A DNA stretch of 49,657 bases from positions 1 through 49,657 of the forward strand of contig JAGAHY010000004.1 of NCBI GenBank assembly GCA_017626815.1. The letters run 5' to 3'. Position 1 is the first letter of the stretch, and every line of letters begins with the position of its first letter. A program made the translations under genes and the position numbers. Below are positions 18,814-26,351 of the stretch, one piece after another. This DNA comes from Bacilli bacterium. Lineage in GTDB: Bacteria > Bacillota_I > Bacilli_A > RFN20 > CAG-826. The notes below the pieces were generated by a model. The model was given only the letters and a program-made list of their open reading frames with translations. It did not search any database and was not told the DNA's origin.

Positions 18814-19644
18814 TTAGTCTTCGTTGACTGCTTTATAGGAAGCGGAGAAATCTTCCTTCGCGTAGCCCTTAGCCATGGCTTTCTCATAGACTTTGACGAC
18901 GTTGCGTAAAGCCGGCGCGGCCTTGCCGGCATCATCCGCAACCTCTTGGGCGAAGTGGACATCCTTATTCATGTTCTCCACGGAGAACGCAGTAGGGAAT
19001 TCCCCGTTGATGATATTTTTGGCCTTGGTGTCTAAGTAGAAGCACTGGGCGCCGCCATAGCCTAAAGCGGTGACGACGTCATTTAAATCGAGGCCTTTGG
19101 CTTTGGCTAAGCCGAGGACTTCATTGACACCGTTTTGGATTTCACCGACTAAAGCATTGTGGAGGATCTTCATTAGAAGACCCGATCCGTTGTCACCCAT
19201 ATAGATAATGTTCTTGCCCATACATTCAAGAATAGGACGTACTTTAGCAAAGACTTCAGGATCGCCGCCGACATAGATGCCTAATTCGCCTTTGACTGCT
19301 GCGGGCTGCGATTTGACGACTGGGCAATCCAAAAGATCGACACTTTGTGCTTTTAACTCTTTGGCCAAATTGGCGGATACCATCGGGGAGATGGTGGACA
19401 TGTCGATGCAGATGGTTCCAGGGCGGAGGAACTTTTTCAGCTCACCGTATACGGCGAGAACATGCTCGTTTTTCGGGACCATCGTGATGATGACGTCCGC
19501 TTTGCAACATTCTTCGTAAGAGGTGGCAAAGGGGAAAGGCGTTTCCTTGGCGACGACATCATAGCCGACGAGGCTATATTTCTTAGCGACATTGGTCGCC
19601 ATGGGCATTCCCATGATGCCCAAACCGATAAAGGCGACGTTCAT
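18814..19644 (-). CDS. Beta-hydroxyacid dehydrogenase family, probable sulfolactaldehyde reductase
   Basis: A 276-residue NAD(P)-dependent enzyme of the 3-hydroxyisobutyrate dehydrogenase family. It has the Rossmann motif FIGLGIMGMPMA (residues 5-16), the substrate loop DCPVVKSQPAA (106-116) and catalytic Lys159 in LLMKILHNA. E. coli YihU, the SLA reductase of sulfoglycolysis, is in this family; at the loop where YihU (from memory) has PVGRTS with a sulfonate-binding Arg, this protein has PVVKSQ with Lys, a conservative basic change. It would reduce sulfolactaldehyde to DHPS. The ATG at 19644 lies one base after the transaldolase stop with GGAAGG upstream. The alternative, a hydroxyisobutyrate or tartronate reductase, fits the neighbours less well. 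Confidence 0.8.
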   Translation of the reverse strand: MNVAFIGLGIMGMPMATNVAKKYSLVGYDVVAKETPFPFATSYEECCKADVIITMVPKNEHVLAVYGELKKFLRPGTICIDMSTISPMVSANLAKELKAQSVDLLDCPVVKSQPAAVKGELGIYVGGDPEVFAKVRPILECMGKNIIYMGDNGSGLLMKILHNALVGEIQNGVNEVLGLAKAKGLDLNDVVTALGYGGAQCFYLDTKAKNIINGEFPTAFSVENMNKDVHFAQEVADDAGKAAPALRNVVKVYEKAMAKGYAKEDFSASYKAVNED

Positions 19645-19645
19645 T

Positions 19646-20326
19646 TTAGTTGCCTTCCGTGTGGTCCCAAGCATCCTGGAAGCGATGCAAACCGACATCG
19701 GTGTAGGGGTGGGTGAAGGATTCCTCGTAGACGGCTAAACCGCAGGTGACTATGTCCGCGCCCATTTCAGCGGCATCAGCAATTTGCTTGCCCGTGCGAA
19801 GCGCGGCGACAATGATTTCGGTCTTATATTCTTTTTCTTTATAAATATTGACGAGTTGTTCCATATAGGGGTAGGTATCTTCCCCATTGGATTCCTTCCA
19901 TCCGACAAACGGGGAGACGAACATCGCGCCGATGCGGCCGGCTTGAATGGCTTGAGAAGCAGAGAATACCAAGGTGACGTTGGTGCGGATGCCTTGTTCT
20001 TCTAAGGCTTTCGCCGCTTTTAACCCTTCCAAATTGCAAGGAATCTTGATGACGAAGTTCTCACAAAGCGAAGAGATTTTCTTGGCTTGCTCGATTATGT
20101 CTTCAGCCTTATTGAGATGGGGATTAATCTCGACGGAGACTGGGAACTTCTCTTTTCCTTCGAGGTGGTTTTCTTTAATCCAGTTGGCAATGTCGGTGAT
20201 CGCGGTAAGGAAAGGCTTACCAGAATTCATAATGTGGCGGGGGTTAGTGGTTACGCCATCGATGCCATAGCACCTCCAGGCCTTATCAATTTCATCGAGT
20301 TTTGCAGAATCCAAAAAGAATTTCAT
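19646..20326 (-). CDS. sftT: Transaldolase family, probable 6-deoxy-6-sulfofructose transaldolase
   Basis: A 226-residue small class I transaldolase (TalB/FSA type). It begins MKFFLDSAKLDEIDKAW and forms its Schiff base through Lys94 in FVIKIPCN. Ordinary enzymes of this type read VDGVTTNPSLI; here the site is IDGVTTNPRHI (22-32), so a basic Arg30 and His31 enter the substrate region. That change and the gene neighbours support action on 6-deoxy-6-sulfofructose, releasing sulfolactaldehyde and passing a dihydroxyacetone unit to glyceraldehyde 3-phosphate to give fructose 6-phosphate. It starts 6 bases after the GH31 gene and runs into the reductase gene. A housekeeping transaldolase is the alternative; no pentose-phosphate gene is nearby. 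Confidence 0.82.
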   Translation of the reverse strand: MKFFLDSAKLDEIDKAWRCYGIDGVTTNPRHIMNSGKPFLTAITDIANWIKENHLEGKEKFPVSVEINPHLNKAEDIIEQAKKISSLCENFVIKIPCNLEGLKAAKALEEQGIRTNVTLVFSASQAIQAGRIGAMFVSPFVGWKESNGEDTYPYMEQLVNIYKEKEYKTEIIVAALRTGKQIADAAEMGADIVTCGLAVYEESFTHPYTDVGLHRFQDAWDHTEGN

Positions 20327-20332
20327 ATTGTC

Positions 20333-22300
20333 TTATTCTCCTTTCTTTACGGATAGGCTTTCGAATAGTTCTTTGAATGCGGAATCTTGGCGGTAGAAGG
20401 CGATAGGCATCCCTAATGGGGTCTCGATCGTGTGCTTTCCGCCTTCATAAGTTTTGCCTGTGAAGAATTGTACCCATCTTTCTTTAGGAAGGTACACTTC
20501 TTGTGATTGTTTTTTATCGCGCAGCACTGGTGCGACGAGGACGTCGCGGCCAAATAAATATTCCCGTTGATTCACAAAAGCTTCATCTTCGGCGAAGTGG
20601 AAGAATAGTGGTCTCATTGTCGGGAGTCCTTCGTTGTAATATTGGTTTAGGACATGAAGACGGTAGGGCTTCAACTGCGCGAAAAGACGGGAGTTTTGCG
20701 CGAATTCTTCGATAACTTCGGGGTCGTCGTATTGGGCATTATCTTTGGGTCTATTCCCTTCATGGGTACGAAATACCGGGGTGAAAACGTTCATCTCGCT
20801 CCAGCGGCGAAGCAGCTCAGGACCACGTTTCATAAACATGACGGTGGTATACCCGCCAATGTCGCTATGGATGATGCCACAGCCGGAGCAACTCAACGAT
20901 AAAGTGGCTGGGATGACGGAGCCAAGTCCATATTCGTCACTATAATCGACATGCTGATCGCCATTCCACATCGAGTTGGTATATTGAAGGGTGTGACCAT
21001 AGGCTGCGCGGTTGAAGATGAAGATTTCATCATCTTTCCCAGATTCATTGATCGCATCACGGCAGCATTTCGCCCATAAAGTCGGCCAACGGTTATGTAG
21101 CTTTTCGGGATCGCCACCATAGACGACGGAATCTGTGGGCAGGTATTCGCCAAAGTCGGCCATCCAACCTGAAAGGCCATAGCCGATCATGTTCTTCTTC
21201 ATGATTTCCTTATACCAATCGTAGGCGGTGGGGTTGGTCAAATCGACGATGCCCGCATCAAAAGTAGTGGATTGAATCAGATACACGGACCCGTCTTTGT
21301 GTTTGACGAGGAAACCTTTCTTTTTCGCTTCGTTATATAGGGGCGAGCCTTCTTTTAGGAAGGTATTGATATAGCCGAGGAAGCGAACGCCATCCGCGTT
21401 GAGCTCTTGGATGAATTCGCTAAGCCCCTTATAGAGCTCTTCGTCCGCGAACCAATTCCAATAGACTTGATAGCCAAAGGAAGTGACTACGTGGCCGCAC
21501 CAATCCTGGGCCCATAAAGCTGCCACTTTAATGCCTTTTTCTTTGGCTTCGCGATATTTTCGACGCAGAACATCGATGCCACCTTGGATGGCTAAAATCG
21601 CTCCGTCATTGACCCAGTCGGGAATGCGCGGGGAGATACCGACTAAATAACAAAGTTTGGACGCGAGTTCACGGGTGTTATTTGCAGTTAGGATGCTGAT
21701 GGATTGCGGGAATTGACGGAAGTGGATGAGAACTTCGCCATCGCGGAAAAAGATTTTGCCGTAAGAGTCCTCATGACAATAAAAGGCGTAGTGCTTAGAC
21801 GAAACAAAACTTGGGACGCTACAATAGGTTTGATGGTTCTTATATGCGGACACCCGGTCTGGATCTGGGCCATGGAGTTTTTCGTGGAGCAACTTTTTTG
21901 CGATTTTCAAAATAGCCTGATGTTCGCTGACCCAAATCGGCACCTGTTTTCCATGGAGGTCGAGGGTCGTGTATTGCTCACCGCAGCCGTAAATGTGTTC
22001 TCCCGAGAAGGTTTTGAAACGGATGGTGAAACGGTTGTAGGGGTAGTCCACATGAAAGTGAAGTTTAAGACAAGGCTCATAAGTGGCGATGATTTCGCAG
22101 GTAACCCTCCCATCGCCGAATAGATATCGATCCCCATCTTGACTGACAAAGGTCAGTTTGTGTGAGTCGTAAGCGTGGTCCTTGGTTTTAAAGGATCCTC
22201 GGCTCATCTTATATTTCGCTTTCCCCTTGGAGACGATGAGATAGCATTCTCCGTTGGAAAGCTGCTCGACAAAATATCGCGCCAATTCTTCGCGGTCCAT
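20333..22300 (-). CDS. GH31 glycosidase, sulfoquinovosidase-like (YihQ clade) with altered sulfonate pocket
   Basis: A 655-residue cytoplasmic GH31 enzyme. It tracks E. coli YihQ along its whole length: IYGCGEQYTTLDLHGK, AIQGG, WAQDWCG, GWMADFGEYLPTD with nucleophile Asp382, and MWNGDQHVDY with acid/base Asp448. Using YihQ recalled from memory, its sulfonate-pocket residues Q262, Q288, R301, W304 and Y508 correspond to Q239, Q265, Q278, W281 and Y484 here. All are kept except the arginine, which is a glutamine (SFGYQVYWNW). The enzyme should therefore bind sulfoquinovosides differently, more weakly, or prefer another 6-modified glucoside. It is first in the operon, with AAGGAG 8 bases before the ATG, and corresponds by position to SftG. 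Confidence 0.85.
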   Translation of the reverse strand: MDREELARYFVEQLSNGECYLIVSKGKAKYKMSRGSFKTKDHAYDSHKLTFVSQDGDRYLFGDGRVTCEIIATYEPCLKLHFHVDYPYNRFTIRFKTFSGEHIYGCGEQYTTLDLHGKQVPIWVSEHQAILKIAKKLLHEKLHGPDPDRVSAYKNHQTYCSVPSFVSSKHYAFYCHEDSYGKIFFRDGEVLIHFRQFPQSISILTANNTRELASKLCYLVGISPRIPDWVNDGAILAIQGGIDVLRRKYREAKEKGIKVAALWAQDWCGHVVTSFGYQVYWNWFADEELYKGLSEFIQELNADGVRFLGYINTFLKEGSPLYNEAKKKGFLVKHKDGSVYLIQSTTFDAGIVDLTNPTAYDWYKEIMKKNMIGYGLSGWMADFGEYLPTDSVVYGGDPEKLHNRWPTLWAKCCRDAINESGKDDEIFIFNRAAYGHTLQYTNSMWNGDQHVDYSDEYGLGSVIPATLSLSCSGCGIIHSDIGGYTTVMFMKRGPELLRRWSEMNVFTPVFRTHEGNRPKDNAQYDDPEVIEEFAQNSRLFAQLKPYRLHVLNQYYNEGLPTMRPLFFHFAEDEAFVNQREYLFGRDVLVAPVLRDKKQSQEVYLPKERWVQFFTGKTYEGGKHTIETPLGMPIAFYRQDSAFKELFESLSVKKGE

Positions 22301-22331
22301 TAGTCGCTCCTTTCCTTATTTCCGATTTAAA

Positions 22332-22359
22332 AGTCTACCACCTTTGGAAGCGCTTTCAA
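22332..22359 (-). promoter_or_regulatory. Promoter of the GH31/sulfoglycolysis operon, overlapped by an operator
   Basis: On the minus strand TTGAAA (22354-22359) and TAGACT (22332-22337) are 16 bases apart, giving a short leader to the ATG at 22300. The -35 box lies inside the palindrome described next, so a bound protein would block RNA polymerase. Confidence 0.6.
22344..22359. promoter_or_regulatory. CcpA/LacI-type operator palindrome
   Basis: TTGGAAGCGCTTTCAA is a 16-base palindrome broken at one pair. Its inner 14 bases (22345-22358) fit the published cre consensus TGNAARCGNWWWCA at every position. It overlaps the -35 box of the minus-strand operon and lies 30 bases before the -35 box of the transporter gene. 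No LacI-family gene is in the window, so CcpA or a distant pathway repressor is equally possible. Confidence 0.7.
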
Positions 22360-22388
22360 TTCTTTGAGTGGTTTTTGTACGATTCCCT

Positions 22389-22417
22389 TTGATTTTGTGT
22401 GCTCCAATCATTAGACT
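22389..22417 (+). promoter_or_regulatory. Promoter of the GPH transporter gene
   Basis: TTGATT (22389-22394) and TAGACT (22412-22417) are 17 bases apart. The -10 hexamer is the same as that of the divergent operon promoter, which suggests matched strength. Confidence 0.55.
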
Positions 22418-22479
22418 GAAAATAAATTAAGCGCAAAAACACCAACAAAACGCCCGTGAATTTGCGCTGGAGGAATCAT

Positions 22480-24021
22480 ATGTCAGATACTGAACAACGA
22501 GAACCTCGGGGCAGTAACACTGGGGTAATGTCCCAAACTTCAGGTTTGCGTAGCAAGGACTATATCGGCTATGCCTTAGGTGATTTTGCCGGGTGTCTTT
22601 GCTTCTCAACGATCACCACATTGCTGCAGAAGTACTACACGGATGTTCTTGGCCTAGCACCGCTATTCATCATGATCATGTTTATCGTGGCTCGTGTCTG
22701 GGACGCGATCAATGACCCCATCATGGGCCGCATCGTCGACCTTAGAAAGCCCGACAAGCGTGGCCGCTACCGCATTTGGATGAAGTGGATTGCCATCCCG
22801 CTTGCCATCGCGACCATCTTGGTCTTCTTACCTGGTCCGAACATCGTCAATTTCCTTGGTGGTCCTGGCGGGGTCGGAATTTGCATCTATGCGACGGTTA
22901 CCTACATCGCCTTCGGTATGCTTTATACCGTTCACCAAATTCCTTATGGCTCCTTGGCTTCTGTCGTCACCACCGATGATAAAGAACGTAACAAACTTTC
23001 CGTCTTCCGTTCCGTCGGCGCGGCATTGGGCTCCATCCCCGTCCTCATCATCACCTTTATTTGGGCCAAAGATAAACTGGATGCCAATGGCAATAAGGTC
23101 ATCGGCGAGAACGGGAAGGTCATCACCCAAGTTCAACATTGGCCGATTATCATCGGTGTCGTTGTCATCTGCGTTTTGGCGGCCATCTTGCTCTTTGTCG
23201 CTTACCGAAACAACAAAGAACGTGTTGTCGCCAAGCCTCAACCTAAGGGCGAAAAAGGCGCTGCTTGGAAGATTACTAAGACTTTATTGAAAAACCGTAA
23301 CTTCATCGCCGTGTGCTTAATTGGTTTGCTCTTACTCGCCGGCCAGATGTTCACCCAATCCTTCTATACCTACCTCTTTAACGACTTATTCAGCGCGAAC
23401 TGGATGAACATGGTCTCCATGGTTTGCACCTATGCCCCGATGGCGGTTTTGATGCTGTTTGCCGGTAAGATTGTCCGTAAGTTCGGCAAGAAGAATTTCT
23501 GTGCCGTCGGCGGTATCGTCGCTGGCGTGGCAAATCTCGCTCTTGTCTTCCTCAAAGGACCCGTCGTTGCGTTCCCGCCTTTATTCTTAGTGTTCTGCTT
23601 CATCTCTGGCTGCGGGCTTTCCGTCCTTACGCTAGAAATCTGGGCTCTTGCCACTGATGCCATCGATGACGTCGAAGTGAAATCGGGCAAGCGTAATGAC
23701 GGCACTGCCTATTCCGCGTTTATGTTCTTCCGCAAATTGGGCCAAGTCGTGGCCGCCATCGCCGTCAATGGTGCCTTAATCGGCATGAATTACAAAGCTG
23801 GCCCTGGTGAAGTTCAGACTGCCGAAACCTTAAATGTCATGTACTACATGGCTACCATTATCCCGGCCGTGATGTTTGGCGCGATGGGCGTTGTCGCCTT
23901 GGTTATTTATGGTCTTAATAAGAAAAAGACCGAGGAATTGCAGGTGGAAAAAGCAAAAATGCTCGAATCGAAAATCGCTGCTGGCGAAATCGATGTCGGT
24001 GAAAACGCCACCCAAGATTAA
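22480..24021 (+). CDS. GPH-family (MFS) sugar:cation symporter, probable sulfoquinovose transporter
   Basis: A 513-residue membrane protein with about twelve hydrophobic segments. It belongs to the glycoside-pentoside-hexuronide (MelB/YihO-like) family: DYIGYALGDFAGCLCFSTITT at the first helix and RVWDAINDPIMGRIVD with the family's cation-site aspartates in helix 2, followed by a cytoplasmic loop DLRKPDKRGRYRIWM. The E. coli sulfoquinovose carriers YihO/YihP are in the same family. The ATG at 22480 has CTGGAGGA just upstream; an in-frame start at 22456 lacks one. It is divergent from the sulfoglycolysis operon and shares its operator region, which points to sulfoquinovose, its glycerol glycoside, or a related glycoside as cargo. 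Confidence 0.85.
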   Translation: MSDTEQREPRGSNTGVMSQTSGLRSKDYIGYALGDFAGCLCFSTITTLLQKYYTDVLGLAPLFIMIMFIVARVWDAINDPIMGRIVDLRKPDKRGRYRIWMKWIAIPLAIATILVFLPGPNIVNFLGGPGGVGICIYATVTYIAFGMLYTVHQIPYGSLASVVTTDDKERNKLSVFRSVGAALGSIPVLIITFIWAKDKLDANGNKVIGENGKVITQVQHWPIIIGVVVICVLAAILLFVAYRNNKERVVAKPQPKGEKGAAWKITKTLLKNRNFIAVCLIGLLLLAGQMFTQSFYTYLFNDLFSANWMNMVSMVCTYAPMAVLMLFAGKIVRKFGKKNFCAVGGIVAGVANLALVFLKGPVVAFPPLFLVFCFISGCGLSVLTLEIWALATDAIDDVEVKSGKRNDGTAYSAFMFFRKLGQVVAAIAVNGALIGMNYKAGPGEVQTAETLNVMYYMATIIPAVMFGAMGVVALVIYGLNKKKTEELQVEKAKMLESKIAAGEIDVGENATQD

Positions 24022-24044
24022 CCCTTCTTCTTTTGCCGGATTGT

Positions 24045-24078
24045 CCCGTTTCTATATAGAGGAGCGGGGCTTTCTTTT
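24045..24078 (+). terminator. Probable terminator of the GPH transporter gene
   Basis: CCCG (24045-24048) pairs with CGGG (24065-24068) around a loop that contains the self-complementary CTATATAG; TTTCTTTT follows. The stem is short, so confidence is moderate. Confidence 0.5.
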
Positions 24079-24091
24079 GCTCATAATAAAA

Positions 24092-24117
24092 GGTCGTCCG
24101 GTTGGACTCGGACGACC
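24092..24117 (-). terminator. Intrinsic terminator of the GH3-lipoprotein operon
   Basis: GGTCGTCCG (24092-24100) and CGGACGACC (24109-24117) form a perfect 9-base stem with an 8-base loop. On the minus strand the stem is followed by TTTTATTA, placing it just after the stop of the esterase lipoprotein gene. Confidence 0.88.
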
Positions 24118-24137
24118 CTAAGGAGAAGGAATGAAGA

Positions 24138-26300
24138 TTACTTCGCCGCCATCCATCCCCATAAAGAGACTGGGCTTCCGCCGACGAGGACATCTCTGCT
24201 GGAAGGGACAGAGATGCTGGCGGGGTCTGCTTGATCCTTGAGGACTTCGTCTTTTAAGACATAAATCCAGGAGTAGTGACCTTGATATTCGTTATGGTCG
24301 TTGCCTTCGTTACCAACGACGTTCTCGAATAAGGAGAGGTGGACGTCGGTGGCGCCGGCTTCGATCAAACGTTGGTAGGTCGGGATGGTGAACGCGGTCG
24401 GATCGACGGTGGTGTCATTGGCCGCATGTGTGAACCAAATGGACAGGCCTTTGAGCTTGGCGATGTCTGCATCGGTCACGAAGCTATCACTGTAGGCTTC
24501 GCAAACAGGATAGTAGGCGCGGAAGAAATCCGGGTAGGTGATAGCCATTTCCATGGTCATGTAGCCACCGTTGGAGCATCCGCCAACGAAGATACGGCTG
24601 GAATCGATATCACCATTGTCGGCGATATATTTGTCGATGGTTGACTTCAAAGCGGTGGTGTAGACGGAATGGCCAACACCGCCATTATTGTCACCTGTGC
24701 CGCTGTCCATCCACATCGTGGGGGTCTGAACCGCAAGAACATAAGCGCCCGCTTGCTGATTTTTGACGAAGTGGGATTGGACTTTGCTTTCGCCGAGGTT
24801 GGTCACGTCGTTGCCAAGCAAGGCGATATCAGGGTCGGTGCCGCCTTCACCCATACCATGCAGCCAGATGACGAGAGGGTTGGCAACGCCATCGTTGGCT
24901 AATGCGGAGGTTTCGTACGCTTTGTAAGTTAAGGTTTTGCCATCGGCGGTATGGGACTTCGGGTCTCCCCAGTCCGCGGTAGAGGGGATGATGCGGGCGC
25001 CGATTTCTTCTACGGTACCGGGCTTTTCATCGTTATAGGTTTCTTCACCGACCTTCACGGATTTACCCGCTTCGATGCCGACGGCGATTTTGATGTTGGG
25101 ATTCCAGTTATTGACGTTGTTGGCGTAAACGAAGGGAGAGCAGCCACCATCATCTGTGGACGGGAAGGCCCAGTCGCCCCAGACTTGCATGGTGGATACG
25201 TACTTGACTTCCAGGTCAAATCGGACATGGGTGCCGCTGGTGGCGTTGATTTCCGCGCCGAATTCATCCGTGAAGTAAACCTTGTTGATCGTTCTGGAAA
25301 TGCCGTTGGTTTTGACGGTGAAATTAGCAAGATCTTCTCTGACAACTTGACCGTTAAAGTGGGCTAAAACGCCTGTAATCGCAGGGCCAAATTCGAAGCC
25401 TTCGACGAAGTAGTCGACTTTGCCAAGGGAAACGGGTTTTGCGGCTTCTTTCACCACTTGGGCGATTTGGAGCTCTTTGGTGTAGACCTGGACGCAGTCG
25501 AGGTTCGGACCTTGGCCAAGAGCTTCGACGACGATGGTGTTTTCACCCTTTTTGACGTCGATACCCGTGAAGCTGATGGGGTTGAAATCATAGTAGTTAT
25601 TCGTGTCGCCATCTTCAGGTCCGGAAACAACCTTGCCTGAGAGATTTAACGCGACGCCATTGACGGAGATCTTCAAAAGCGAAGAGATGTCCATGTCAGC
25701 GTTATAGGCCATCATGAAGTCCATATCGACTTTTCCGTCTTTATCTGAGGTGAAGTAGATGGTCTCTTTGCAGCCCTCGGTGAACCAGCCGATGGACTTG
25801 CCACCATGGGCTTGATCGGTCTCCTCGACGGGAGTATCGCCAGGACCCATGACCATGCCGCCCCAGTTGAATCCCCAGAATCCGTCGGGGTCATAGTGGG
25901 TGGCGTCTTCGAATTCAAGATAGAAATCAGCGACGCGCGCATCGGCTTTGACGACGGTGATGTCGATGCTTCCGACTTTGTAACCGGTTTTGCGCGCCTG
26001 GATTTTGACGGTGCCCGCTTTGACGCCGGTGACGACGCCACTAGCATCGACGGTCGCAATACTGGTGTCTCTGGATTCAAAGGAGACGTCTTTGACGGAA
26101 GAGGTGATTTTTAACGTTTCGCCAACTTTCACAGTGGTTTCTGCGGCACTTAAAACAATCTTTTCTTCTTCGGCTTTTGAGGCAGAAGCAGATTGAGTGC
26201 TGCTTTGATTTGATGAGGATTCTGCGGGGTTATTTCCACCACAGGACGCCATGCCAAGCAACATCGCCGCCATGGCTAACGGGAATAATGTCTTTTTCAT
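24138..26300 (-). CDS. Surface lipoprotein: Big2, CBM-like module and CE1-like esterase domain
   Basis: A 720-residue exported protein. The signal peptide ends in GMASC, with Cys20 as probable lipid anchor, then a Ser/Gln-rich linker. Residues about 45-115 form a Big2 Ig-like domain (KVGETLKITSS, SIATVDASGVVTGVKAGTVKI). Residues about 120-280 form a CBM6/35-like beta domain (YLEFEDATHYDPDGFWG, AHGGKSIGWF, GENTIVVEALGQGPNLDCV). After a linker domain the C-terminus is an alpha/beta hydrolase of the feruloyl-esterase or PHB-depolymerase type: NPLVIWLHGMGEGG, nucleophile in FVGGCSNGGYMTM, Asp in ANDTTVDP, His in YQGHYSW. It probably removes acyl groups from plant polysaccharide at the cell surface. 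The ATG at 26300 is preferred to a TTG four codons earlier. It is the last gene of the GH3 operon. Confidence 0.85.
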   Translation of the reverse strand: MKKTLFPLAMAAMLLGMASCGGNNPAESSSNQSSTQSASASKAEEEKIVLSAAETTVKVGETLKITSSVKDVSFESRDTSIATVDASGVVTGVKAGTVKIQARKTGYKVGSIDITVVKADARVADFYLEFEDATHYDPDGFWGFNWGGMVMGPGDTPVEETDQAHGGKSIGWFTEGCKETIYFTSDKDGKVDMDFMMAYNADMDISSLLKISVNGVALNLSGKVVSGPEDGDTNNYYDFNPISFTGIDVKKGENTIVVEALGQGPNLDCVQVYTKELQIAQVVKEAAKPVSLGKVDYFVEGFEFGPAITGVLAHFNGQVVREDLANFTVKTNGISRTINKVYFTDEFGAEINATSGTHVRFDLEVKYVSTMQVWGDWAFPSTDDGGCSPFVYANNVNNWNPNIKIAVGIEAGKSVKVGEETYNDEKPGTVEEIGARIIPSTADWGDPKSHTADGKTLTYKAYETSALANDGVANPLVIWLHGMGEGGTDPDIALLGNDVTNLGESKVQSHFVKNQQAGAYVLAVQTPTMWMDSGTGDNNGGVGHSVYTTALKSTIDKYIADNGDIDSSRIFVGGCSNGGYMTMEMAITYPDFFRAYYPVCEAYSDSFVTDADIAKLKGLSIWFTHAANDTTVDPTAFTIPTYQRLIEAGATDVHLSLFENVVGNEGNDHNEYQGHYSWIYVLKDEVLKDQADPASISVPSSRDVLVGGSPVSLWGWMAAK

Positions 26301-26315
26301 AGTATTTTCCAAAGA

Positions 26316-26332
26316 GGGGCCAGGGTTGCCCC
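26316..26332 (-). other. Intergenic hairpin between the two lipoprotein genes
   Basis: GGGGC (26316-26320) pairs with GCCCC (26328-26332) around a 7-base loop in the 51-base gap. It is followed on the minus strand by TCTTTGG, too poor in T for a full terminator. It could be a processing site or partial attenuator that lowers expression of the esterase gene. Confidence 0.35.
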
Positions 26333-26351
26333 TAGCCCCAAAGATTATGTG

